Source: Maridesulfovibrio sp. (GTDB lineage Bacteria; Desulfobacterota; Desulfovibrionia; Desulfovibrionales; Desulfovibrionaceae). From it: DNA of 64,000 nt. Positions within the stretch are counted from its first letter, which is position 1; each line of letters opens with the position of its first letter. Shown piece after piece: positions 16,228 through 26,500 of this stretch. The notes beneath the pieces were generated by a model that saw only the letters and a program-made list of their open reading frames with translations, ran no database searches and was not told where the DNA came from. The translations under genes were made by a program, and so were the position numbers. The stretch lies in NCBI RefSeq assembly GCF_963678865.1, contig NZ_OY787459.1:1268501-1332500 (forward strand). Reading direction: 5' to 3'.

Positions 16228-17379
16228 ATGAAAAATCTAAGTCATTCGCGGTCAATTTATTCCGAGCTATCAGAGCTCAGGGATAAAAACAAAAGCCTGG
16301 AAGAGTCTTTAAATTCCATTCGTTCAGACTGTGAGCAGCTTTGGTTTAAAAATTTATTTGCCTCTGCAGCTTCCGCAATCGCTATTCTGGATACAAAAGG
16401 CAGGATACTCTTTACCAATCCGGCTTTTACCGAAATCACAGCATACACTCCTGATGAATGCTCACGGTTGCCCCTGCATGAAATTATCATCCCCGCACAT
16501 GACGTTGAGGGGCGTGAATATCTCCGCAATCTCTTCCTGGGACCAACCAGCAAAAGCAGTCTAAGTCTTACAATTATAGATAAAAACGAACATCTTCATT
16601 TTGTTGATATGTCCGTTGCCACCATTTGCACTGCCTGCGAGACCCCTGAAAACTGTATCTGTATAATGCACGACGTTACTGCTGAAAAAGAGGCTGAACT
16701 GCGGCGAGAAGAATTGATTGAAGAACTGATGGAAGTAAAAGAACTTCAGGAAGACAATGCTGCCCAGTTGGCAACCCTGCTTCATGAGCTTGACGAAAAA
16801 AACAATGCTCTTGAACAGGAAATAGCTGAAAGAAAAAATGCCGAGCAAAAACTAAAGGAAAGCGAAGAACGCTTCAAATATATGAGCATCACCGACCAGC
16901 TGACCGGACTTTTCAACCGCCGCCATATGCTGGAAGTTGCAGAAAAAGAAATTTCAGAAAGCCGCAGTTCTGGCAGTCCGTTAAGTGTATTGCTTATGGA
17001 TGTTGATGATTTCAAAATGTTCAACGACACTTATGGTCATGCTGCCGGAGACGAAATTCTCGAATCAATAGGCGCAATCATCCGAAAGAATATCCGCAGC
17101 ACAGACAAAGCCTTCCGCTACGGGGGGGAAGAATTCATGGTCATCCTTCCGCAGACAAGAGGACAGGAGGCAATGAGAATTGCTGAAGACATCCGCGAAG
17201 CTCTGGAGAACTATGAATACCGTCCCCAAAACGGCACTCCGGTCTACAAAACTATAAGCATCGGCGTGGCTGAATTCTCAAACGACGAAACACTGGAAAA
17301 AATGATCAAACGAGCTGACGACAACATGTACCGTTGCAAAATAAAGGGTAAAAACAGGGTTCATTTCTCCTGTGAATAA
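16228..17379 (+). CDS. PAS-GGDEF diguanylate cyclase
   Basis: This enzyme would make cyclic di-GMP from two GTP. A PAS sensor domain (about 35-155) is followed by a coiled coil (about 160-215) and a GGDEF domain (about 220-383). The catalytic motif is intact as GGEEF, and RSTD five residues before it matches the product-inhibition I-site, so it should be active and feedback-inhibited. No membrane segment is seen, so it is cytoplasmic. The ATG at 16228 is preferred over an in-frame TTG at 16210 because a G-rich ribosome site lies just before it. Its last 19 bases overlap the end of the convergent Mla lipoprotein gene. Confidence 0.88.
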   Translation: MKNLSHSRSIYSELSELRDKNKSLEESLNSIRSDCEQLWFKNLFASAASAIAILDTKGRILFTNPAFTEITAYTPDECSRLPLHEIIIPAHDVEGREYLRNLFLGPTSKSSLSLTIIDKNEHLHFVDMSVATICTACETPENCICIMHDVTAEKEAELRREELIEELMEVKELQEDNAAQLATLLHELDEKNNALEQEIAERKNAEQKLKESEERFKYMSITDQLTGLFNRRHMLEVAEKEISESRSSGSPLSVLLMDVDDFKMFNDTYGHAAGDEILESIGAIIRKNIRSTDKAFRYGGEEFMVILPQTRGQEAMRIAEDIREALENYEYRPQNGTPVYKTISIGVAEFSNDETLEKMIKRADDNMYRCKIKGKNRVHFSCE

Positions 17380-18047
17380 TCCTGCGCTGAATCAAAATTA
17401 TTCGCGCTGATTCTTTCAGCCAGATCTTTTTCCAGTTCGATAAAGATCTCATTCAAGCCCTTGTTCATGGCTTTAACGAGGGCATCCGGCCCTGTACCGT
17501 CAATCCGCACTTCACGGCTGAAATTACGGGAATAAATAATCGGCAAGTCAGGATTACCGTTATCCAGCATTATAAACTGCATTTTCAGCACGGCCTTGTG
17601 GTCCGGCCCTGAATAATCGCCGTATATAGAATTGACCACGCCTTCCAGAAGAAGCTCCCCGGTCCCCATACTGTCCGGCCCCAGCACATTGGCAAATATT
17701 CCCGACTCCCCCATCCAGACACGCAGTTCCTGCGTGACCATAGCTGCCGGGGGAACAAAAAACGAATTGTAATAGTCGGATTCGAACCCGTTTTCACCCA
17801 CCTTGTAAACCAGATCTCGGTCCTCATAACGCGGAGAAATTTTAACCCGGCGAACAATCAGATTCTTATCGGTATGGATAGAATTCTTAGCCTTATCAGC
17901 ACGTACAACATCGAGGGTAAAATACTTACGGTCAAGAGTAGGCCGTTCCAATTTCACACACCCAGCCAGAAAGCAGGTAAGCAGAACAGCCAATAACACT
18001 GCCGTTTTCGCGGCTCCATAAATTTTATATGAATTGTCCTGTATCAT
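17361..18047 (-). CDS. ABC-type transport auxiliary lipoprotein (PqiC/MlaX-like)
   Basis: A lipoprotein signal ends in the lipobox LAGC with Cys 30. The mature part (about 31-228) has the pattern of the ABC_trans_aux family: a first strand with KYFTLDVVR, then LIVRRVKISPRYEDRDLVYK and a late helix with MNKGLNEIFIELEKDL. Such proteins sit on the outer membrane as partners of an MCE transporter. The start is 3 bases after the mlaD-like stop, which makes it the last gene of this four-gene set. Confidence 0.8.
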   Translation of the reverse strand: MIQDNSYKIYGAAKTAVLLAVLLTCFLAGCVKLERPTLDRKYFTLDVVRADKAKNSIHTDKNLIVRRVKISPRYEDRDLVYKVGENGFESDYYNSFFVPPAAMVTQELRVWMGESGIFANVLGPDSMGTGELLLEGVVNSIYGDYSGPDHKAVLKMQFIMLDNGNPDLPIIYSRNFSREVRIDGTGPDALVKAMNKGLNEIFIELEKDLAERISANNFDSAQDYSQEK

Positions 18048-18049
18048 TT

Positions 18050-19198
18050 TTATTCTCCACTACTTCCCTTTTTCGGCGGATCTCCGAAAAGCACTCCGGC
18101 CGGATACTGTTTCGCCTCGCTGCTCAACTCCCGCAGATTTTCCATCAGCCTGCGGACATTATCCAGAATAGCTTCAATATTGCCCTGCTGTCCGGCCACG
18201 GTCATATTCACTCTTGAGAGGGTTGATTCAAACCGTGCTGCAGCTCCCTTAATTCTGTCGGAAGCCTCGCTGATATTGTTAAGGGTTTTGGAAAGATCAG
18301 CCAGAGTCTGCTTGCCTTTCGGGCCGGAAAGATATTCTTCCATACCACCGGTAACATTTTTAGCGCTTGCCGACGCTTTCCGTATATCCTTCATCGCTGC
18401 TACAATGTCCCCGGAAGAGTTTTCCATGACCATACGCATATTGCGGGCAGCAGCAGCTACATCCGGCATCAGGTTATCCACTTCCGGTGCAGCAAGAAGC
18501 TGGTTGATCCGGGTTATGAATTTCTCAGCCTCATCCAATGTTCCGGTCAAATGTTTACTGATTTCTCCGGTGTCTGCATTTTTGAGAAAAGTGCTGAGAT
18601 TCTGTGCAACTTCACGGACATCCTCAATTGCATCAGCTATGTTTGCCTTGTTAATATCTTCCAGAGTATCACTGATGGACGCCACGGCACTTTCCACCCG
18701 GCTCATCATGGATGGAGCTGAAGGCACATACAAATGCTTCGGCTTCCATGTTATCTCAAGAGGGGGATTTTTTGCAGGATCCACATAATCAATCTCGAGA
18801 AAAAGCTGTCCGGTCAGTCCCAAAGAAACCGGTCGGGCGCGCAGCCCCCGATCAACCTCCCTTTTCAAAGCAGCAACAAGATCCCTTCCCTCTTTGGTCT
18901 TGAACATTTTATGATTCAGGTCACCGAGCAGATAAACATAGCGCAATGCGCTGTGTCCGAGGTCTACATAATGATCTGTGACAAAACCGATATGACTGAC
19001 CGTACCGATTTTAACCCCGCGAAACTTGATGGGAGACCCAACTTCAAGGCCATTTACCGACTCGTTGAGATAAGTTTCCATTTTCACACTGCGCTCAAAA
19101 ATCTTGCCGGCCCCAAGAATAGCCAGCACAGAAACAAAGAGCAGCATGCCGATAATAATAAACAGTCCCAGCCTGAACGGGTTGCTTTTCCGACTCAT
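18050..19198 (-). CDS. mlaD: MCE-domain lipid-binding protein (MlaD/PqiB type)
   Basis: An N-terminal anchor helix (about 11-32) precedes one MCE domain (about 38-145, with VNGLEVGSPIKFRGVKIGTV) and a long helical region (about 165-370) typical of MlaD-like proteins that form a hexameric tunnel for phospholipids across the periplasm. It is longer than E. coli MlaD (183 residues) and carries one MCE domain rather than the three of PqiB. Its start overlaps the ATPase stop by 4 bases (ATGA). Confidence 0.88.
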   Translation of the reverse strand: MSRKSNPFRLGLFIIIGMLLFVSVLAILGAGKIFERSVKMETYLNESVNGLEVGSPIKFRGVKIGTVSHIGFVTDHYVDLGHSALRYVYLLGDLNHKMFKTKEGRDLVAALKREVDRGLRARPVSLGLTGQLFLEIDYVDPAKNPPLEITWKPKHLYVPSAPSMMSRVESAVASISDTLEDINKANIADAIEDVREVAQNLSTFLKNADTGEISKHLTGTLDEAEKFITRINQLLAAPEVDNLMPDVAAAARNMRMVMENSSGDIVAAMKDIRKASASAKNVTGGMEEYLSGPKGKQTLADLSKTLNNISEASDRIKGAAARFESTLSRVNMTVAGQQGNIEAILDNVRRLMENLRELSSEAKQYPAGVLFGDPPKKGSSGE

Positions 19199-19992
19199 AT
19201 ATTCTCCGTAGCCAACTGATGTTGCGTGGCTTTTCCTTCGACTTCACGGTGAAAAAATCTGCGCACCTGCGGATGCTCCGTTTCTTTGCTGAGCACTCTG
19301 GGATCACCTTCGGCAATTATGCCCCGGACAGTTTTGTCCAACATGATAACCCGGTCCGCAATGGAAAAAATAGATTGCAGTTCATGGGTTACGATAACAA
19401 AAGTAACTCCCAATGAACGTGAAAGGCTGCGTATCAATTCATCAAGTTCTGCAGAAGTGACCGGATCAAGGCCGGCAGAAGGCTCATCCAAAAATAATAT
19501 TTTCGGATCAAGCGCCATAGCCCGGGCAATGGCTCCGCGCTTCAGCATTCCACCGGAAAGTTCCGAAGGCATCTTGTCCGCCGAACCTTCCAGTCCCACA
19601 AGAGAAAGCTTCATGCGGGCGGTATAATCCATGGCTTCACGGGGCATGGAGGTAAACTCTTCCAAAGGAAGACGCACATTCTCAAGCAGGGTCATGGAGC
19701 CGAATAAAGCCCCCATCTGATACATAACCCCGATACGCTGCAGGATTTCCAGACGCTTCGATCCGTATGCGGAACCTATATCATCCCCGGCAATTAGAAT
19801 CCGCCCGTTTGCAGGAGGGTACAGTCCGATCATATGTTTAAGCACTGTACTTTTACCGCAACCGGAACCGCCGAGGATAATAAATATTTCGCCTTTCCTG
19901 ACATCAAAAGAAATATTGTCGATGATGACGGTGTCCCCGTAAGCACAGGTCAAATCCCGCACATTGATTATATTCTCTACATCATGGGACAA
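19195..19992 (-). CDS. mlaF: Lipid ABC transporter ATPase (MlaF type)
   Basis: The 265-residue ATPase has Walker A GGSGCGKST (about 38-46), the ABC signature LSGGMLKRGAIARA (about 145-158), Walker B ILFLDEPSAGLDP and the switch His in VTHE. It powers the MlaE permease. It starts 1 base after the permease stop and overlaps the next gene by 4 bases, so the cluster is translationally coupled. Confidence 0.93.
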   Translation of the reverse strand: MSHDVENIINVRDLTCAYGDTVIIDNISFDVRKGEIFIILGGSGCGKSTVLKHMIGLYPPANGRILIAGDDIGSAYGSKRLEILQRIGVMYQMGALFGSMTLLENVRLPLEEFTSMPREAMDYTARMKLSLVGLEGSADKMPSELSGGMLKRGAIARAMALDPKILFLDEPSAGLDPVTSAELDELIRSLSRSLGVTFVIVTHELQSIFSIADRVIMLDKTVRGIIAEGDPRVLSKETEHPQVRRFFHREVEGKATQHQLATENI

Positions 19993-19993
19993 C

Positions 19994-21094
19994 TTAAATA
20001 CCTGCCAGAAAATAGATTACCGCAAAAATTCCGTCAAAAACCGCAATGAGAACAATCCCGCTGACAACAGCACTGGTAGTGGAATCACCAACCGCACTTG
20101 CGCCGGACTTGGTAACCAGCCCGCGCTGGCAGCCGATACCGGCAACTAAAAAACTGAATACTACTGCTTTGATCATGCCGCCGGAAAAATCCATCCACTG
20201 CACATTCTGAAAAACACGCCCGCAATAAGTGGTCAGAGGGTACCCCATGGAAAGCATGACCAGCGCTCCACCCACGAGGCTCATAAAATTGAAAAAAAGA
20301 GTCAGTAGCGGGGTGACAAAAACCGTAGCCAGCACCCGTGGCAAAACCAAAAAGCTGACCGGATTAAGTCCCATTGTGTTCAGGGCATCCAGTTCTTCGT
20401 TTACTTTCATGGTCCCGAGCTCTGCGGCAAACGCAGATCCGGTCCGCCCGGCAAGCAGGATAGCTGTAACCATAGGTCCCAGCTCACGAAACATAACCAG
20501 CCCGAGCATATTGGGTACAAAAATTTCCGCCCCGAAACGCATTAGGGAAACAGCAGACTGAAAAGACATGATCAGGCCCATCAAAAAACCGATCAGCAAT
20601 ATTATGGGCAGCCCGTCGGCTCCAACTTTTTCACATGTGAGCCAGAAATCAGGCCAGCGCAATTTATTCTTACGGGTGGCTGTACTCAGGGATGCGAGCA
20701 CACAGTTACCTGTAAATTCAACCTGTTCGCGCATATCCTGAAGCATCTCCTGGCCGGAAAGACCTACGGAAGTAATCCATCCCCGTATGCCACCCTTGGC
20801 TTTTGCTTCTTCCTTTGGCGGGGTGGCTTTATCCGGATCGAACAAATCAAGAAAGGCTGCAAATTCAGGACGCAATCCATTGATAGAAAGAGTCTTGCCC
20901 CTATTCCGGCATTCAGCTTTCAGCATCATAAATAACGATGAACCGCCACCGTCCAGATAATCTACACCCGAACAGTCAATTATATAGCAACCAGCCGTCA
21001 CAGCAGAACGGGCCTGCTCCCAGACGGCTCCGGCTCCTTCCGCATCCAGGCGGCCTGAAATTGTCATATTTGAATTAGATTTCTTAAACAACAT
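19994..21094 (-). CDS. mlaE: MlaE-type permease fused to an N-terminal STAS domain
   Basis: Residues about 1-90 form a STAS domain, the role played by separate MlaB in E. coli. Residues about 115-366 are the MlaE permease with five membrane helices and conserved blocks such as MFRELGPMVTAILLAGRTGSAFAAELG (given here only in part: residues near 240-265) and the following NEELDALNTMGLNP. In the STAS domain the usual Asp-Ser before the Gly is Asp-Gly (YLDGGG), so the regulatory Ser is missing. No good ribosome site is seen before the ATG. It is the first gene of the mlaE-F-D-lipoprotein unit. Confidence 0.9.
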   Translation of the reverse strand: MLFKKSNSNMTISGRLDAEGAGAVWEQARSAVTAGCYIIDCSGVDYLDGGGSSLFMMLKAECRNRGKTLSINGLRPEFAAFLDLFDPDKATPPKEEAKAKGGIRGWITSVGLSGQEMLQDMREQVEFTGNCVLASLSTATRKNKLRWPDFWLTCEKVGADGLPIILLIGFLMGLIMSFQSAVSLMRFGAEIFVPNMLGLVMFRELGPMVTAILLAGRTGSAFAAELGTMKVNEELDALNTMGLNPVSFLVLPRVLATVFVTPLLTLFFNFMSLVGGALVMLSMGYPLTTYCGRVFQNVQWMDFSGGMIKAVVFSFLVAGIGCQRGLVTKSGASAVGDSTTSAVVSGIVLIAVFDGIFAVIYFLAGI

Positions 21095-21263
21095 AAAGGC
21101 TATTACCGTATATAATACACTCTTTTACAATTATAAACCGTACGTTAGCAGTTGGTAACACGAAAGGGAAGCAGGAAATATACCAAAGACAAGTGCTTAC
21201 CTATCATTTTTATTCTGGATAATCAGCACATAACAGCCGCAGCAACATAAATGCAAGGAACTT

Positions 21264-21306
21264 AATGGGCCGAAGTACTCTTCATGACACTGCGGCCCAT
21301 TTTATT
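21264..21306 (+). terminator. Orphan terminator-like hairpin in the mlaE / chemoreceptor gap
   Basis: AATGGGCCG (21264-21272) pairs with CGGCCCATT (21293-21301) around a 20-base loop and is followed by TTATT. Both flanking genes are transcribed away from it, so it has no gene to end. The 21095-21520 gap holds no coding sequence I can support. The element may close a small RNA. Confidence 0.45.
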
Positions 21307-21471
21307 GACCAACTATCTATCCTCTTTATTTTCCAGCCATACAAATAAAATAACGCATTGAAAAACTTAAAAACGGGTAGTTTCGCCTCAGCTTCCGGGT
21401 AATAATACCCCAAAAATTTTAAATAGATACACAACATATTTAGCACTTTTAAGTTGCATATTAATATTTAC

Positions 21472-21477
21472 TATAAT
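21472..21477 (+). promoter_or_regulatory. Candidate -10 box of the chemoreceptor gene
   Basis: A perfect TATAAT lies 43 bases before the ATG in an AT-rich stretch. A -35 match is poor (TTAAGT at 17 bases). Confidence 0.3.
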
Positions 21478-21520
21478 AACTTTGCAGCCAAATCCCGCAT
21501 AAATGCGAAAGGAGATTAAT

Positions 21521-23485
21521 ATGACTATCAAAGCAAAACTCTGGATAATAGGCATGCTGGCAACAGCAGGATTTGTAATCATTTTTACCGTCGGTATTAT
21601 CGGCAAAAATATAATGGAAGAAGCAAACTGGATTGAACAGCAGGCGGCAGAAGCAGAAGTTGCCATGCTGCAGGCCCGCAGAGCTGAAAAGAACTTCCTG
21701 ATCAGAAAAGACCTGAAATACGTTGAACTTGTAGAAGCCAGCACCAAAACAATGCAAACAAAGCTTACCGGCTTGCAAAATACAAAACTGGGAACCTATG
21801 CCGAAAATGGATTAACGGCTGTATCAGCCTATATATCTGCCTTCAAAGAAGTAGTAACAGACCTGAAAAAGATGGGTCTGGATCAAGACTCCGGAATTCA
21901 GGGACAACTCAGGAACACCATTCGCAATGTTGAGAAAATATGCATGATATATGACTCAAGTCTTGAATCAGGCTTACTGAGGCTGCGTAGGCATGAAAAA
22001 AACTACATTTTGTATCACGATGGTACACATCTCGAAGAAGTGAACAAAAGCATGGATGAATTCACACAATCCATCAATAACTCAGCTCTCAACACCGAGC
22101 AGAGATCAGCCCTTGGAGATCAGCTCAACTCCTACCAGCAACTTGTTACAAATTACGCCCAGCTTTCCAGTAAAATAGAAAGAAATAAACAGTCATTCAT
22201 CAAGTCAGTCCGCACTATGGAGCCGCTTCTGGAAAAAATGGCCTCAGAAGCTGAAACAATGCTCAAATCGCGAAGCAATATCATTTCCCGGACAACCCTT
22301 GCAGTCGAGATCTCAACTATACTGATTCTTCTTGTATCTATAGCTTTCATTATCAAATCCATAACATCCCCACTGAAAGCCCTTGAAATCTGTGCCGATT
22401 ACGTCAGTGAAGGAAACTTTGATGCCTGTGAAAAAATACATTTAACCGGGGAACTTGAGTCTTTGCGGGAAACTATGGCCCTGATGATAGTTAAACTGAA
22501 ACAAAGCATGGACGACGCACAAAATAAAAGCATTGAAGCAAAAAGGCAGGCCCAAAAAGCCAGTGAAGCTATGCATGAAGCCAACTCCGAACGAGAAAAC
22601 ACAGCCGCTATGCTCGCAACAATGTCTGCAATTTCCGAAGAGGCTGATTTGATCACGGAAGAACTTCATGTTGTAGCTCACAATCTGGCATCAGAAGCTG
22701 AAGAAATTAAGAAAGGAGCGGACAGCCAACGCCGTAAAACTGATGAAAGTGCCATAGCGGTACAACAAATGAACGGCTCCATCACAGGAGTTGCCGATAA
22801 AGCTTCGCAGGCTTCCAAGGGAACAGACGAGGCCAGCCGCAGGGCAAAAGAAGGATTTCAGCTGGTAAGCTACGTTGTTGATTCAACCGACCGGGTTAGA
22901 ATTCAAACCCAGAACCTCAAAGAAGCTTTATCTGAGTACAGTTATCAGGCGGAATCAATCGGAACCATCATGGGAGTAATTTCAGACATCGCAGACCAGA
23001 CCAACCTGCTGGCCTTGAATGCTGCGATTGAAGCTGCCCGTGCGGGTGAGGCTGGTCGCGGTTTTGCCGTTGTTGCCGATGAAGTCCGCAAACTTGCGGA
23101 AAAAACAATGCATGCAACACAGGAAGTAGGGGACGCTATATCCGGCATCAGAAGCGGCACCGAGGCCAGTATGACAATTATGGATGAGACTGAGGGGGCG
23201 GTAACCCAGTGCTTTAATCAGGCAAAAGATGCAGGCCAGTCGCTTCAGGATATTGTCAGCATAGTTGCCGAATCAGCAGGAGAAGTCCAATTTATAGCAT
23301 CTGCAACCGAAGAACAATCAGCCGCCTGCCAACAAATTAATTCTTCTTCAATGGAAATAAACAATGTTTCCAACGAAACTTCAACAAGGGTTGACCACTC
23401 TTTTGCAGCCATCAACAACATCACACAACTGGCTTCAAACCTTAAGGAACTGACCGGAAAACTGAATAACTGCAAAATCAGCTAA
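21521..23485 (+). CDS. Methyl-accepting chemotaxis protein with HBM sensor domain
   Basis: The 654-residue receptor has a first membrane helix (about 7-28), a periplasmic helical bimodular (HBM) domain (about 30-265) shown by the paired [11 protein letters not shown] and [11 protein letters not shown] motifs, a second membrane helix (about 268-290), a HAMP region (about 291-345) and a signalling domain. The CheA/CheW-binding tip is at about 488-528 ([20 protein letters not shown]). HBM receptors such as McpS sense organic acids. The ligand here is unknown. AAAGGAG precedes the ATG at 21521, which is favoured over an ATG 18 bases upstream. Confidence 0.92.
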   Translation: MTIKAKLWIIGMLATAGFVIIFTVGIIGKNIMEEANWIEQQAAEAEVAMLQARRAEKNFLIRKDLKYVELVEASTKTMQTKLTGLQNTKLGTYAENGLTAVSAYISAFKEVVTDLKKMGLDQDSGIQGQLRNTIRNVEKICMIYDSSLESGLLRLRRHEKNYILYHDGTHLEEVNKSMDEFTQSINNSALNTEQRSALGDQLNSYQQLVTNYAQLSSKIERNKQSFIKSVRTMEPLLEKMASEAETMLKSRSNIISRTTLAVEISTILILLVSIAFIIKSITSPLKALEICADYVSEGNFDACEKIHLTGELESLRETMALMIVKLKQSMDDAQNKSIEAKRQAQKASEAMHEANSERENTAAMLATMSAISEEADLITEELHVVAHNLASEAEEIKKGADSQRRKTDESAIAVQQMNGSITGVADKASQASKGTDEASRRAKEGFQLVSYVVDSTDRVRIQTQNLKEALSEYSYQAESIGTIMGVISDIADQTNLLALNAAIEAARAGEAGRGFAVVADEVRKLAEKTMHATQEVGDAISGIRSGTEASMTIMDETEGAVTQCFNQAKDAGQSLQDIVSIVAESAGEVQFIASATEEQSAACQQINSSSMEINNVSNETSTRVDHSFAAINNITQLASNLKELTGKLNNCKIS

Positions 23486-23502
23486 ACCATCTCAAGAAAA
23501 AA

Positions 23503-23543
23503 AACACCGCAATACCATTCCGTATTGCGGTGTTATTTTTATT
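23503..23543. terminator. Bidirectional terminator between the chemoreceptor and putA
   Basis: A perfect 13-bp stem AACACCGCAATAC / GTATTGCGGTGTT with a 6-base loop has T-rich tails on both strands and lies between two convergent genes. Confidence 0.92.
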
Positions 23544-23568
23544 AAACAGACTTAGTTCTTTTAAGATC

Positions 23569-26500
23569 TTATGCTACCCAATCATCGTCCTCGGAGATCG
23601 GGGCGAAGCCGCGACGCATGGTATTTTCGCATACAAGACGTGGATCCATGAACTGGAGCAGGTAGTCAGGGCCGCCGGACTTGGAACCGACGCCGGACAT
23701 CTTGAATCCGCCAAATGAGTGGCGCTCAACCAAAGCACCTACGCTGGGCTTGTTCAGGTACAGGTTGCCGACGCGGAACTCACGGGAGGCCTTTTCAAGA
23801 TGCTTGGGACTTCTGGAATAGACCGCACCGGTGAGCGCGAATTTGGTAGAGTTGGCAATATCAAGGGCTTCATCAAAATCATTGGCCCGCATGATGGACA
23901 ACACAGGCCCAAAGACTTCTTCCTGAGCTATGCGGTGTTCCTTGGTAATACCGTCCACGACCAGCAAAGGAGTGTAGCAACCGCCCTTCTCGCGGTATTC
24001 TGCCGGAGCTTCATGCTTAATGACAACATTGCCTTCTTCTTCAGCAAGCTTGCAATACTCAAGCACGTTCTTCTGGGCTGCCTTATCAACAACCGGTCCC
24101 ATGTAATTTGTTGGATCTTCAGAGGGACCGAGCTTGATGGATGCAGCAGCTTCCTTCAAACGGTGGATAAACCGATCATAAATGGAATCAAGAACTATAA
24201 CGCGCGAACAAGCTGAACATTTCTGCCCCTGAAAGCCGAAGGCAGCATAAAGAACACCGAGTACGGCTTCATCAAGGTCTGCGTCGTCATCAATGATAAT
24301 ACCATTCTTACCGCCCATTTCCGCGATAACCTTCTTGCACTGTTCCTGTCCGGGCTGAACCTTGGCAGCACGCTCCTGAATACGCAGACCGACTTCCATT
24401 GAGCCGGTAAAAGCGATTACCGAAACATCAGGATGATCGACCAGATGATCCCCCATTACGGAGCCACGGCCGGGACAATAGTTGAACACTCCGTCAGGCA
24501 GCCCTGCGGCCTTGAACATCTGGACCAGGCCGTAGCCGACAGCAGAGGAAATGCCTGCAGGCTTGTATACAACCGGACAGCCGGCAACAATGGCGGCAGA
24601 GACCATGCCCACACTGATAGCCAGCGGGAAGTTCCACGGGGCGATAACTGCGGCAACACCCTTACCCTGATAAAAATACCGGGAATATTCGCCCGGAGCA
24701 TTACCCATACGTCTGGGTGCGCCGAGGCGGATCATTTCGCGGGCATAGTACTCAAGAAAGTCAATGGCTTCGGCAACGTCTGCCTGAGCCTGATCCCACT
24801 GCTTACCGACTTCAAGGACCTGCAGTGCACAAAGGTCATACATATTATCTTTAAGATATTGAGACGCCTTGAGCAGGTACTGGGCACGCTCCTTGTGATC
24901 GACATCACGCCAGTCCAGATAAGCTTCCTTGGCTGTTGCTACTGCTTTATCAACTTCAGCTATGCCGGCCTGACATACGGAACCAATTATTTCGGAAGGA
25001 TCAGCAGGGTTGTAGGATTCAAGGACATCCTCGGTAACAACCTCCTGCCCGCCGATGTAGAGCGGATAACGCTTACCGAAATCCTGACGGACTTTAGCCA
25101 TGGCAGCAGGGAAACCGTCACGCTCCTCCTTAACAGTAAAATCTGCAGGCGGAAAGTTATTGAATCTGGGCAGTTCCCCTTCCGGCAGTTCCTTTTTCTT
25201 CTTGGGCGGCTTGGCTTCCAATTCCCGCTTAAGGGTGATTTCAGGATTCTCCAACAACCGGCTTACATCTGCCTCATCGGCAAAAGTCTGTTTGAGGAAC
25301 GACTCGTTGGCGGTATTCTCCAGCAGCCGGCGAACAAGGTAGGCCATACCCGGAATAAGGTCGCCGTAGGGGCAGTAAAGACGGACACGCTTGGCAACAT
25401 TTTTCAAGCCCTTACGTACCGGTTCAGCCATACCGTAAAGAACCTGAAATTCATATTTATCTTCAGGAACACCAAGCTCATTGGCAACTTCCATGACAGA
25501 AGAAATCGTACGAATGTTGTGAGATGCACAAGCAAAGTGGCAGATATCGTGGTTCTCAAGAATCATTTTGGAAACACGCTCATAAGCCATGTCCGACTCC
25601 GGCTTATGGGTCCATACCGGTACAGGCCAGTCATTCTGTTTGGCAAGAACGGTTTCGTAATCCCAGTAAGCACCTTTTACCAGACGTATGGAAATGGGCA
25701 GGTTCTCTTCACGCGCCCAATTCAGCATATCTGAAACATCATCTTCCACACTGCGCAGATAGGCCTGAAAAACAATACCGATGTGCGGATAATCGGGATA
25801 TTTTTTTCTGAACCGCTTATACATTTCAACAGTAGGCTCTTTATACTTAAGAGCTTCCATATCGATGCACATGAAGCCGCCCATGTCCATGACCTTCTTG
25901 TACACAGGTTCAATGGCATCCATCATACCCTGTACGGTGCCTTCAAGATCTACCGGCTTGGACTGGGAATAAAAGGCGGAAGGTTTGACTGCAACATTGA
26001 TCTTGGGAGCATGTCCCCAATCAAGGTCGCCGGAAGCGTCAAGGGCATCCCATTTTTTATACTCTTTTTCTATAGCATCAAGAACTTCCAGATATCCGTC
26101 ACGATAAGCGGCAGCTTCTTCATGAGAAACAGTGGCCTCTCCAAGCAGGTCAAGGACAAATGCAAAACCGTCCTTGCGCAGTTTGCGGATACCTTTTACG
26201 GCTTCCTTTGATTTCTGGCCGATTATGAACTGACGGGCCATACCCTCGATATTAGAACGTATGGTCTTGTTCAGCACCTTGGCTACAAGCCCACCGCCAA
26301 ATCCGGTCTTGGAGGCACCCCATTTGAGTACATCGGGAATATTGCTGTCTTCACCGGCAAAATACTCTTCAATATGCCTTGAAAGGGACTCGGATGTATT
26401 GAGGTACGGCAACACATCGACAAAACGGAACATCTGGACCTTGAAATCTTCATTTTTCATGGACCAGTCCATTACCTTACCTGTCCACCAGCCCTTGTTG

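Noticed and set aside
24433-25734. A 433-codon open frame opposite putA
   Set aside because: Antisense shadow of a certain gene with no supporting motif or ribosome site.
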